DNA of 64,000 nucleotides from Desulforamulus ruminis DSM 2154 (GTDB lineage Bacteria; Bacillota; Desulfotomaculia; Desulfotomaculales; Desulfotomaculaceae): the NCBI RefSeq assembly GCF_000215085.1, contig NC_015589.1, positions 1-64,000 on the forward strand. The letters run 5' to 3'. The notes under the pieces were generated by a model, which ran no database searches, was not told the DNA's origin, and saw only the letters and a list, made by a program, of their open reading frames with translations. This document shows positions 33,143 to 41,023 of the stretch, in pieces (position 1 is the stretch's first letter; each line of letters begins with the position of its first letter). Both the position numbers and the translations under genes were made by a program.

Positions 33143-33166
33143 GAAAATCTTAAGAAGTTCATAAGA
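33139..33166 (+). promoter_or_regulatory. putative VanR operator upstream of vanY
   Basis: ATAAGA (33139), TTAAGA (33150), ATAAGA (33161): three hexamers exactly 11 bp apart, the first overlapping the vanS stop codon. It is followed by GGAATTCCAACA, which also recurs in the copies near 34.2 and 43.7 kb. Confidence 0.65.
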
Positions 33167-33236
33167 TGGAATTCCAACATAGCTCTTTGTTCTGTGGTTG
33201 AATAATTTCAGCACAGAATAAGGAGCTGTTTTTATT

Positions 33237-34214
33237 ATGGCGCGAAAAGTAAAAAGGAAAAAGTCAAAAACACGGATATTACTGTCATTCCTGCTGATGG
33301 TTGTCATAGCTGTCTTTGCATGTAAATACATCATTACCTCTGTCGCCCAGCATTTATTTGAGAAATACGTTGAGGATAGAACCACGTCGGTACCCTCATT
33401 GGAAATAGGGCATGACTCCGCTGTCGCTATATCGCCAGACAGGCTGAACAGTCCTCACGCGATTCTGATCCGGTTAAAAGATCATACCATCCTGATGCAA
33501 AAAAACAGCGAAGAAAAAATCTACCCTGCTTCTTTGACTAAAATGATGACAACCATTGTTGTAATAGAAAATTTACCTGATCTGAAGGAAGAAATCAAAC
33601 TTAGCAATTCTACGTTTCAGGGGCTGTACCAAGCAGATGCATCAATGGCCGGTTTCCAGCCCGGTGAGCAGGTAAGGGCAATCGATCTGTTATACGGAGC
33701 AATGCTGCCGAGCGGCGCGGAGTGCTGTATTGGACTTGCTGACCAGATTGCTGTATCAGAACAGAATTTTGTAAAATTAATGAATCAAAAGGCGGCAGAT
33801 CTTGGTATGGACAATACTCATTTTGAAAATGCCACCGGACTTCACAATGTAAACCACTACACAACAGTCAAAGATCTGGCTATTCTTCTAAGCTATGCTA
33901 TGCAAAATGATACTTTCAGGGAGATTTTTACTTCATCCCGTCATTCCACACAACCTACGAATAAGCACCCTGGCGGGATAACCTTTTACAATACCATGTT
34001 TGAAGACCTCAACCATCAAAACATCACTGGTGGGGAAATGCTAGGAGGGAAAACCGGATATACCGATGAGGCCGGGCTATGTCTCGCCAGTCTCGCCAAA
34101 GTGGGCAAACAGGAATATATTCTGATTTCAGCCGGTGCAGAGGGAAATCACAAATCCGAACAATACAATATTACCGATGCATTAGCTGTATACAACAGCA
34201 TAAGAAAAGAATAA
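33237..34214 (+). CDS. vanY: D-alanyl-D-alanine carboxypeptidase (serine type, VanY-like)
   Basis: A 325-aa S11-family penicillin-binding D,D-carboxypeptidase with one N-terminal membrane anchor (about 14-36). Active-site motifs are SLTK (Ser99-Lys102), SGA (159-161, in place of the usual SxN) and KTG (272-274). It would remove the terminal D-Ala from pentapeptide outside the membrane. Position after vanRS and a VanR-type operator points to the serine-type VanY of vanD/vanG clusters rather than a housekeeping DacA; the sequence alone would not distinguish them. AATAAGGAG lies upstream of the ATG. No vanH/vanA/vanX follows. Confidence 0.78.
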   Translation: MARKVKRKKSKTRILLSFLLMVVIAVFACKYIITSVAQHLFEKYVEDRTTSVPSLEIGHDSAVAISPDRLNSPHAILIRLKDHTILMQKNSEEKIYPASLTKMMTTIVVIENLPDLKEEIKLSNSTFQGLYQADASMAGFQPGEQVRAIDLLYGAMLPSGAECCIGLADQIAVSEQNFVKLMNQKAADLGMDNTHFENATGLHNVNHYTTVKDLAILLSYAMQNDTFREIFTSSRHSTQPTNKHPGGITFYNTMFEDLNHQNITGGEMLGGKTGYTDEAGLCLASLAKVGKQEYILISAGAEGNHKSEQYNITDALAVYNSIRKE

Positions 34215-34300
34215 ATTGTTCATAAGAATTTATTAAGATTTGATAAGCTAAAATTCCAACACCGCCTAAAGGGGTCTTGGACATGAAAAGAAAAAGAATT
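34180..34300 (+). repeat. vanY-3' / vanW-5' junction, copy 1
   Basis: Contains the vanY end (GTATACAACAGCATAAGAAA), a VanR-type array (ATAAGA 34222, TTAAGA 34233, ATAAGC 34243; the second gap is 10 bp), AATTCCAACACCGCCT, and a vanW-like start ATGAAAAGAAAAAGAATT. Compared with copies 2 and 3 it lacks about 50 nt between CCGCCT and the ribosome site. Confidence 0.8.
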
Positions 34301-34360
34301 AATTTTTACTTAATATGGGTAACGGGAAGTTTCGCTGGTTCTATGTTTGTTTTCTTGTAA
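34283..34360 (+). pseudogene. vanW 5' remnant fused to a foreign hydrophobic tail
   Basis: A 25-codon frame with ribosome site AAAGGGG: MKRKRI matches the start of the vanW remnant at 43822, then switches to NFYLIWVTGSFAGSMFVFL, a hydrophobic tail unlike VanW. It looks like a deletion or insertion join. Translation is possible but a function is doubtful. Confidence 0.5.
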
Positions 34361-34365
34361 GAAGA

Positions 34366-34707
34366 TCAGCGGTTATAAAAACCAAGCCGCGCCTCTTTTT
34401 GAATCTCATATTTCCAATTCAATTCTGCCAGTTTGCTCTGGAGGATTTGCTTTTCGCTATCTGATTTGCATTCTTCCAGCCTTTGTTTAAGGCCTTCAAT
34501 TTCTTTAAGTATAATAATCTCTATTGGGAGTTGTCCTGACGCAGCCATTAACGCGGCCACAAGCCGATTGATCATTCTATCCTCTTTTGTTTCCAATGGA
34601 TTGAGATTTTTTAACTCTATAGGCTTGCCTTCTCCGGGTAAATTTTTGAGTTCGCCCCGCTCGATGGCTTGCTTGATTAGCATCTCAATGGTTAAGGTTA
34701 AACCCAT
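34366..34707 (-). CDS. DnaJ-homologue subfamily C28 conserved-domain (DUF1992) protein
   Basis: A 113-aa protein with the family hallmark ERGELKNLPGEGKPIEL near the N-terminus and a helical, charged C-terminus (KEIEGLKQRLEECKSDSEKQ). The domain is widespread but its role is unknown. The frame is open to GTG 34716; AAAGGCGG is better spaced for ATG 34707. Its 3' end lies 6 nt from the vanW scar, and it is followed upstream by a TetR gene on the same strand. Confidence 0.82.
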   Translation of the reverse strand: MGLTLTIEMLIKQAIERGELKNLPGEGKPIELKNLNPLETKEDRMINRLVAALMAASGQLPIEIIILKEIEGLKQRLEECKSDSEKQILQSKLAELNWKYEIQKEARLGFYNR

Positions 34708-34739
34708 TTCAAACACCGCCTTTATTTGTATAGAGAGAA

Positions 34740-35366
34740 TTAAGTGCTTTTGCTGTAAAAAGATTTTCTGAGTATGTCCAGGTAGGTATCAAAGTCTGCC
34801 AGGTATTGATCGTAAGGGATTTGGGTTAACGGCATTCCTTTGATTTCTTTGTACATTTCTTTTTCATAGCCTTCAACGGCCCAGATAATAAGCCGGTTGG
34901 CCTTTTTAGCATCAATACCTTCTCTAAATCTTGACTCATCAAGATTCTGATACAGTTTGAGCGAGTTTATTGCTAGAAAGTTCTGTTTTCTTTGATCTAA
35001 TTCCGCTTTGACCGCTTCTGAGTCGGTGAAAACTATAACCCAAAAGAAATCGAATACATAGGGGTGCTTATGCATTATTTCCATTTTAAGTAGTGTAATC
35101 TGGCGACATCTTTCTAAAATGTCGCTTTCCAACATATTGGCGACATCTACCACTTCAGTCTTGAGAATCTCCAGGCTATAATCGCATAGGTATAAAAAGA
35201 GCTCCTTTTTAGTATTGATGTAGTGAAACAATAAGCCCTTGGAAACGCCGGATTCCCTGGCAATTGCATTAGTTGAAGCATCATCAAAACCTTTTAATGC
35301 GAATTCCTTTAATGCGGCATTTATGATGGTTTGTTGCCTGCCAGGTTCTAAGTTTAATAACTTCAT
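34740..35366 (-). CDS. TetR/AcrR family transcriptional regulator
   Basis: A 208-aa regulator with an N-terminal TetR DNA-binding domain (about 10-55: IINAALKEFALKGFDDAS, SGVSKGLLFHYINTKKELFLYL) and a variable helical ligand domain. AGAGGAG precedes the ATG. A 54-bp perfect palindrome starting 25 nt upstream is its probable operator, placed to repress this gene and the divergent flavin-type protein at 35584. Confidence 0.9.
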   Translation of the reverse strand: MKLLNLEPGRQQTIINAALKEFALKGFDDASTNAIARESGVSKGLLFHYINTKKELFLYLCDYSLEILKTEVVDVANMLESDILERCRQITLLKMEIMHKHPYVFDFFWVIVFTDSEAVKAELDQRKQNFLAINSLKLYQNLDESRFREGIDAKKANRLIIWAVEGYEKEMYKEIKGMPLTQIPYDQYLADFDTYLDILRKSFYSKST

Positions 35367-35391
35367 AGTTTCTCCTCTTTAGTCTGAATAT

Positions 35392-35445
35392 TATTGACCA
35401 ACCAGGTAAATCAAATTATAATTTGATTTACCTGGTTGGTCAATA
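35392..35445. promoter_or_regulatory. 54-bp perfect palindrome, probable TetR operator
   Basis: Left arm begins ATTGACCAACCAGG, right arm ends CCTGGTTGGTCAAT, with centre AAATTATAATTT and no mismatch over 54 bp (27-bp arms). It lies between the divergent TetR gene and the PPOX gene. As RNA it could also form a hairpin. Confidence 0.75.
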
Positions 35446-35583
35446 TGCCTTGGAACGCTAATCCGAGGTCACCTGATGGCAGATAGCAGTTTTAATGCAG
35501 GAAAAGAGCAACCCCTTGAACTTTAATATTATCTGCGAAAATGCAACTAATAAGAAGTAACGAATATCGGAGGAGGATAAACG

Positions 35584-36000
35584 ATGGCAAATTCTGTATG
35601 GCAGCAAGTACTGGGAATTTTAAACGACTCATCTATTGTAGGATATTTAGCTACAGTTGATGATGGAAAGCCCAGGGTTAGACCATTTGGATTTATGTTT
35701 GAAGAAAATGGGCGGCTATATTTCTGTACTTCAAGTATCAAAGATGTTTATAAACAGATTACGAAGGTTCCTTATATTGAATACTCAAAAACAACTAAGG
35801 AAATGGTGTGGACCAGGGTTAGCGGAGAAATCAAGTTTGACGATGATATTACAAAGAAGGAAAGGCTCTTTGAGCAGATACCTGAATTGAAAATACCCTT
35901 CCAAACACCAGACAATCCTAGTTTTAAGGTTTTTTATCTAGAGCATGGTTCAGCCATCCTGGACGATTTCACCCAAGAACGAAGGACATGTGAGTTTTAG
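35584..36000 (+). CDS. pyridoxamine 5'-phosphate oxidase-family (FMN-binding split barrel) protein
   Basis: A 138-aa single split-barrel domain: VGYLATVDDGKPRVRPFGFMFEENGRLYFCT is the typical flavin-binding opening, and YSKTTKEMVWTRVSGEIKF the dimer strand. These small proteins bind FMN or F420 and reduce or bind diverse substrates; this is unlikely to be PdxH itself. GGAGGA lies before the ATG. It is divergent from the TetR gene across a long operator, so expression is probably inducible. Confidence 0.85.
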   Translation: MANSVWQQVLGILNDSSIVGYLATVDDGKPRVRPFGFMFEENGRLYFCTSSIKDVYKQITKVPYIEYSKTTKEMVWTRVSGEIKFDDDITKKERLFEQIPELKIPFQTPDNPSFKVFYLEHGSAILDDFTQERRTCEF

Positions 36001-36151
36001 ACGGCGCAAGAAATTTACGGTCTGTCATATAGGTTAGAAGATACCCCTCAATAGTCGCTGTATTTCGTTATCTACATCGTGGACAAATTCGTCTTGGCAT
36101 ACGTTATACCTCCAAAGAAATATCCTTCGATTTTCAACTTCCATGTGTATT
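36001..36151. other. gap before scar 2
   Basis: Together with the repeat below, this 300-nt stretch holds no intact gene. Bases 36001-36151 show no recognisable coding or regulatory pattern and may be residue from the insertion that brought the genes between copies 1 and 2. Confidence 0.4.
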
Positions 36152-36395
36152 AGCTGTATACAACAGTATAGGAAAATAATAAGGCCTTCATAAGAATTTA
36201 TTAAGATTTTGATAAGTTAAAATTCCAATTTAGCCTGTCTTAATTCGATAAGATGAAATTGTCGAATCAGACGGGCTTTTATATTCCTGAAAGGGGGTCT
36301 CGGACATGAAAAGAAAAGGAATGATTCAGATGTTTCCATTCTTACTGCCGATCCGCAGGATACAAAGAAAAATATTCTTCGATGCTACGAAGCAC
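36152..36395 (+). repeat. vanY-3' / vanW-5' junction, copy 2
   Basis: Carries the last ten vanY-like codons (LAVYNSIGK then stop), a VanR-type array (ATAAGA 36190, TTAAGA 36201, ATAAGT 36212; 11-bp phase), the dyad TTCGA/TCGAA, and a vanW-like start with AAAGGGGG. It is closely similar to copy 3 over about 230 nt. Confidence 0.82.
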
Positions 36396-36560
36396 TTTGA
36401 TTACACGGAAAAATATACCCCGAAAACCTCCAGAATCCATATGCCTGCCCGCATTGATCCTGATACGGCCGAGCGTATTAAACAGACGGCTTCCGTGGTT
36501 TACCGGGCGCTCGATTGCTCGGGATTTCGATTAAGCCTTTGCTTGGGCCATCACGATTAG
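36306..36560 (+). pseudogene. chimeric remnant: vanW 5' end joined to a D-Ala-D-X ligase fragment
   Basis: The 84-codon frame starts MKRKGMIQMFPFLLPIRR, matching the vanW remnant at 43822 through about residue 24. It then changes to FDYTEKYTPKTSRIHMPARI and TAERIKQTASVVYRALDCSG, which resembles the segment of D-Ala-D-Ala/D-Ser ligases before the catalytic RVDMF motif. Homology stops just there, so the ligase metal site is missing. The two parts are in one frame, probably by deletion between vanW and the ligase gene. The ligase assignment is by recalled motif, not search. Confidence 0.6.
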
Positions 36561-36570
36561 AGTGGTAAAG

Positions 36571-37443
36571 ATGAAAACCGGAAAATTAAAAACGAATAAC
36601 GGCTGCCTGGCCTGGCTTTTCCTCGGGCCCAGCCTGCTGGGTTTTTCTCTTTTTTATTTGCTCCCGTTTGTCACCGGCTTTTATTATTCCCTGGTGGACA
36701 GTCCCCTTAACGGTACTTTTGTCGGATTACATAATTACGGCGTTTTGTTAAAAAACCCGAGCTTTTTATCAGCTCTGGCGAATACAGCCAAGTTTACTTT
36801 AATCTGTGTACCTCTTAATATGATTCTCTCCCTGGGAGTGGCCTTGTTATTGGACCAAAGAATCCAGGGCCGGAACCTGTTTCGCACCATCATGATCACT
36901 CCTTTGGTGGTACCCGTAGCCTCGGTTGTTTTGGTCTGGCAGGCCTTCTTTGATTTAAACGGCGTTTTAAATTCCCTGATCCATGCCCTGGGTTACCCGT
37001 CCGTGGACTGGATGAAAACCAAGTGGTCCAGGATGGTAGTGCTGGTGATTTATCTATGGAAAAACATTGGTTACAGCGTAATCCTGTTTCTGGCCGGATT
37101 ACAAAATATACCGGCTGAATACTACGAAGCGGCCAGGATCGACGGGGCCAGCCGCCGGCAGGAGTTTTTCCGAATAACCCTGGTTTATTTGACCCCCACG
37201 ACTTTTTTTGTTTTTGTTATCTCGATTATCAATTCATTTAAAGTGTTTCGGGAGACGTATCTTATCTCCGGAGAATATCCCCATAACAGCATCTATATGC
37301 TGCAGCACTACATGAACAATATGTTCATGGCTCTGGATTACCAAAAATTGACTTCCGCGGCCTTCATTATGGCTGCCTTTATCGTGGTCGTCGTTTTACT
37401 GCTTTTTATCGTGGAGAGAAAGATCACCAACAGGATTAATTAA
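36571..37443 (+). CDS. carbohydrate-type ABC transporter permease (MalF/UgpA-like)
   Basis: About 290 aa with six predicted helices, the first at about 15-35. The cytoplasmic EAA loop reads EYYEAARIDGASRRQEFF, which docks to a MalK-type ATPase. The start is GTG 36562 or ATG 36571; neither has a strong ribosome site. It is first of six genes reaching 43547 that include a second permease, adaptor, MacB-like protein, ATPase and binding protein. Sugar specificity is unknown, as no catabolic gene is present. Confidence 0.88.
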   Translation: MKTGKLKTNNGCLAWLFLGPSLLGFSLFYLLPFVTGFYYSLVDSPLNGTFVGLHNYGVLLKNPSFLSALANTAKFTLICVPLNMILSLGVALLLDQRIQGRNLFRTIMITPLVVPVASVVLVWQAFFDLNGVLNSLIHALGYPSVDWMKTKWSRMVVLVIYLWKNIGYSVILFLAGLQNIPAEYYEAARIDGASRRQEFFRITLVYLTPTTFFVFVISIINSFKVFRETYLISGEYPHNSIYMLQHYMNNMFMALDYQKLTSAAFIMAAFIVVVVLLLFIVERKITNRIN

Positions 37444-37475
37444 CAAACTTAGAACCGGCGAGAGAGGTGTGTGTG

Positions 37476-38360
37476 TTGAATCGCAACCACCGAATAAAAA
37501 ATATACTCCATATCACAGTTTTACTGGTACTGGCTGTCCTATTCATGTTTCCCCTGGCTGTAACCGTCACCAATTCATTGATGAGTGAACAGGAAATTGC
37601 CGATAATTATGACCCGGTGACGGACAAAAATTTAAGCAGCTATAACGATGACACCGCGAATCACTTCGCCCGGTTCCAGCTTATACCCGACGTGGTGGTG
37701 CTGAAGCAGTATTATAACGTACTCATTAAAAAGACCCAGTTTCTTTTCATGTTCTGGAATTCCGTGCTGATTACCTTCCCTATCGTCATTGGGCAAACGA
37801 TTGTTGCAACCCTGGCGGCCTATGCCTTTGCCAAACTAAAGTTTAGGGGCAGGAATCTTTTGTTTATTTTGTATATCATTGTAATGCTGATGCCATTCCA
37901 GGTAACCCTTGTGCCCAATTATTTAATGGCCGGCCAACTGGGCCTGCTGAATAGCCACTGGTCCATTATCTTTCCCGGCATCTTCAGCACCTTTGGCGTA
38001 TTCCTTTTAAAACAGTATATGGAGCAAATACCGGACTCCTATATTGAAGCAGCCCGGGTGGACGGAGCCAACCAGCTCCAGATTTTCCTCAAAATCATCC
38101 TGCCCATGTCCAGGGCCGGCATAGCAGCCATGACCATCCTTGTTTTTATTGATAATTGGAACATGGTCGAACAGCCGTTGATTTTTTTACAAAATGCGGC
38201 CAAACAGCCTCTTTCTCTCTATCTTTCCAGAATCGTCGACGGTGAAAAAGGATTGGCCTTTGCCGCATCCACTTTGTATATGCTGCCGGTGCTGCTGAAC
38301 TTTCTTTACGCCGAAAAATACTTGCTGGAAGGGATCCGGCTTTCTGGAATCAAAGGCTGA
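37476..38360 (+). CDS. carbohydrate-type ABC transporter permease (MalG/UgpE-like)
   Basis: About 294 aa, partner of the preceding permease. The EAA loop is SYIEAARVDGANQLQIFLKI. After the first helix there is a long polar segment (about 30-75, rich in Asp/Asn), longer than usual for MalG proteins. GAGAGG (37462-37467) suggests GTG 37473 or TTG 37476 rather than the upstream GTG 37467. Likely cotranscribed (about 30-nt gap). Confidence 0.87.
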   Translation: MNRNHRIKNILHITVLLVLAVLFMFPLAVTVTNSLMSEQEIADNYDPVTDKNLSSYNDDTANHFARFQLIPDVVVLKQYYNVLIKKTQFLFMFWNSVLITFPIVIGQTIVATLAAYAFAKLKFRGRNLLFILYIIVMLMPFQVTLVPNYLMAGQLGLLNSHWSIIFPGIFSTFGVFLLKQYMEQIPDSYIEAARVDGANQLQIFLKIILPMSRAGIAAMTILVFIDNWNMVEQPLIFLQNAAKQPLSLYLSRIVDGEKGLAFAASTLYMLPVLLNFLYAEKYLLEGIRLSGIKG

Positions 38361-38417
38361 GCAACCAGGGCGTTGCTTTTTGTGTCGCTGCACCAGGTCA
38401 GAAAGGGAGACAGAAAA

Positions 38418-39584
38418 TTGCAGAATCAAGCAATTGCGGATGATGCGCAAAGAAAAAAAGTGATCGGAAAGCTGAGCCTGCTGTTCCTAATGGCGATGAT
38501 CGGGTTAACTTTCTTCTCCAATACCATCAATAACTTTGCTCTGCCCAGGGTCCAAACGGTCCGGCCGACGAACGGAGCGTTAATCAAAGAAATATTCGGT
38601 GAAGGGACGGTCGAGGTCAAATCAATCCGGGAGGAATACGCAGACGCCAATTTGCGAGTAAAGGAGGTCATGGTGGAGCAGGGGGACAGGGTTAGCAAAG
38701 GCCAGCCCATCATCAGCCTGGACGTGAACGAACTGAAGTCCAATTATCAGGATGAACAGGCCCGCTACCAGCAGTTACAACTATCCCTGGCCGGGGCCCG
38801 GGAAGAGCAGGCGCAAAAACAAAGGGATTACGATAACCTGAAGTACCTGTTTGATCATGAAGCCGAAACGGCGGTAAACCTGCAAAATGCCGAAAAGAAC
38901 CTGGCGGACGCGCAAAGAAACTGTGAGGACATTCAGCTTAATCTGGAAATACAGGCCAGAAAGATGGATACCCTGGCCAAACAGGTGGCAAACAACGGCG
39001 TGTATACAGCGCCTGTGGACGGCATGATCACAGAACTAAATTTTCCCGAAGGATCTATCACCAATAACTCCTTGCCCCTATTTAAATTGGCTGATCTACA
39101 ACAGGGGTTCCGGCTGATCGTGCCAATTGACAATGATTTGGTTGATTACGTCAAACCCGGAGATAGGGTGAGTGTTAATATTCTCTCCCTGGGGGATAAA
39201 AAAACCGAGGGGAAAATTGACAAGATCGTGGAAAACAGCCTGCACAACGGGGATAAGAAGGATTTGTGGATCGACGTGTCTCTGGAAGGCCTGACAGGCG
39301 GCGAAAAGGGAGAAATTTATTTAAGCAAAAAAACAAAGCCTTACGCCATCCTCGTACCGAACAGTGCGGTTTATAACGACAGCAGCGGCTCCTACCCCTT
39401 CGTTCTGGAATCAAGAAAAGGGCCTTTAGGTACGGAGAACTATTTGCAAAAGGTCGAAGTAAATGTGGAAGACAGCGATAATGAAAAGTCGGCTCTCACA
39501 GATAGTGTGATGGGCGAAGTGCTGAGGCAAAGCAATAAACCGGTGGAGGACGGGGATAGAGTTCTGAAGGAGGCGGCAAATTGA
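38418..39584 (+). CDS. HlyD/RND-type membrane fusion (adaptor) protein
   Basis: A 388-aa adaptor: one N-terminal membrane helix (about 18-36), a split lipoyl domain (VMVEQGDRVSKGQPIISLDV and the matching VYTAPVDGMITEL), a coiled-coil hairpin between them (about 95-190) and beta-barrel domains after. It would sit outside the membrane beside the MacB-like permease encoded next. TTG 38418 is chosen because AAAGGGAGA (38402-38410) precedes it by 7 nt. An export-type adaptor inside an importer operon is unusual. Confidence 0.85.
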   Translation: MQNQAIADDAQRKKVIGKLSLLFLMAMIGLTFFSNTINNFALPRVQTVRPTNGALIKEIFGEGTVEVKSIREEYADANLRVKEVMVEQGDRVSKGQPIISLDVNELKSNYQDEQARYQQLQLSLAGAREEQAQKQRDYDNLKYLFDHEAETAVNLQNAEKNLADAQRNCEDIQLNLEIQARKMDTLAKQVANNGVYTAPVDGMITELNFPEGSITNNSLPLFKLADLQQGFRLIVPIDNDLVDYVKPGDRVSVNILSLGDKKTEGKIDKIVENSLHNGDKKDLWIDVSLEGLTGGEKGEIYLSKKTKPYAILVPNSAVYNDSSGSYPFVLESRKGPLGTENYLQKVEVNVEDSDNEKSALTDSVMGEVLRQSNKPVEDGDRVLKEAAN

Positions 39585-41023
39585 AACCGGCCAAATCAGC
39601 CTATCCGGCCTATCTTATGCTGGCCCTGGGTCTATTGGTTTTAACCTGGAGCACCGTCCTGGGGTCATCCCTGCCCGCTAAATTGGCGGATCTTGGCGGC
39701 CTGCACAAAACCAACAAAATTACCGCCACCTGGCTAAGCAACGCCAATCAGCCGGAAGAAGGCTCTTTTTCCCTGAAAGATATGAGGCAGCTTACCCAAT
39801 ACAACCTCCGGGACTACGATCTGGCTTACGCCATGGAGGCTTCAACTTCTGCCGCCTATCAAAAGAACCAGAGTCAAGCTCAGGTGCTGGGGGTGAATGA
39901 CAGGTACGATCAATTCCATCATATAAACCTGCGATCAGGCTGTTTTTTAACTTTCGAACAGGAAAACCAGCAGGTCGCCGTAATTGATGAAGGTCTGGCT
40001 CAGGCTCTTTTTCAAAACTGCAATGTGGTAGGCCGGAAAATAGAACTGTATGGCCGGGAATTTAAAATAACCGGGGTGGCCTGGACTGACCATTCCCTGA
40101 TCGGGACTCTGACGGACAGGGGATACGGCACAGTGTACATACCGGTGAAAATACTGTTGGAACTGAAAGCGGATTCCCGAATAACCTCATTGGAAGTGGA
40201 AACAAGGGATGCCGGCACCACAGGCCTCAACGCCGCCGTTTTAGAAACAGCCCTGGCGTCAATTGGCCAGGACCCCGCCAACTACAAAATCATCGATTAT
40301 AACGTGGCGGGTCTCCTGATGGAACAAGAGAACCTGCTGCGCAATTTCGTGGCGGGGACGGTGACCATGGTGATGGTTTTCAGCTTGCTCAGTCGAAAAA
40401 TAAGGGGTATTTATCATTTCTGCCGCCTGAGACTCCGGGATAAATATTGGTCGGAGATGATCAAGGGGGACGCCGCCAGGCTTGTGCTTAGTATGGCGGA
40501 GGTATTAGCGCTTGTTGCGGTGTTGCTGCTGCTATGGAAATTAATCCGATTTACTTTATATATTCCGCCGGAAAACATCCCCAATGAACTGATTGATGTT
40601 TCATTTTGGGCCGACCTCATTAAAAAGGGGATTCAAACCAGGATGCAAAGCGCCGGATATGCAGCGCCGCCCGGAGAAATTCAGTTGAATATCCTTAATA
40701 CCATTCAGAACTGGAACTTGTTTTTAAACCTCTTTCTGGGTTGGCCGCTGTTCTTGCTAGGGCTTTACCAGATCAAGCTGTTGCAGGAAAAACTGTTCAA
40801 AGTTGAAGTTTTCTGTGTCGTTTTCATGCTGACCGCCTTAAGTCTGGGCACCGCCTTGCTGTGGATCATAAAAATGCCTCCGGTCATAGAGACCGGGGAG
40901 GTGTTGCTGGTATTCAGCTCTGTATTTTTAACTGTGGTTACCAAAATAAATAAGGGGACAGGAATGTCCCCAACGAATAGGAGGGCGGCGGATGGCGAGT
41001 TTATATCTGAAAAATCTAGCTAA
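39581..41023 (+). CDS. MacB/FtsX-like ABC permease without its own ATPase
   Basis: 480 aa: a first helix (about 10-29), a large extracellular core (about 35-250) with the MacB-like pattern VVGRKIELYGREFKITGVAW, then about five C-terminal helices (near 255-272, 300-322, 378-396, 405-430, 436-456). MacB/FtsX proteins transmit force across the membrane rather than forming a pore. The TTG start overlaps the adaptor's stop (ATTGA). No MacB-type ATPase is adjacent; the only ATPase is the MalK-like one downstream. Family call moderate. Confidence 0.75.
   Translation: MKPAKSAYPAYLMLALGLLVLTWSTVLGSSLPAKLADLGGLHKTNKITATWLSNANQPEEGSFSLKDMRQLTQYNLRDYDLAYAMEASTSAAYQKNQSQAQVLGVNDRYDQFHHINLRSGCFLTFEQENQQVAVIDEGLAQALFQNCNVVGRKIELYGREFKITGVAWTDHSLIGTLTDRGYGTVYIPVKILLELKADSRITSLEVETRDAGTTGLNAAVLETALASIGQDPANYKIIDYNVAGLLMEQENLLRNFVAGTVTMVMVFSLLSRKIRGIYHFCRLRLRDKYWSEMIKGDAARLVLSMAEVLALVAVLLLLWKLIRFTLYIPPENIPNELIDVSFWADLIKKGIQTRMQSAGYAAPPGEIQLNILNTIQNWNLFLNLFLGWPLFLLGLYQIKLLQEKLFKVEVFCVVFMLTALSLGTALLWIIKMPPVIETGEVLLVFSSVFLTVVTKINKGTGMSPTNRRAADGEFISEKSS

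Noticed and set aside
31318-34214. Complete vancomycin-resistance operon
   Set aside because: There is no intact ligase, vanH, vanX/XY or vanT gene in the window, so full glycopeptide resistance from this locus is not supported.
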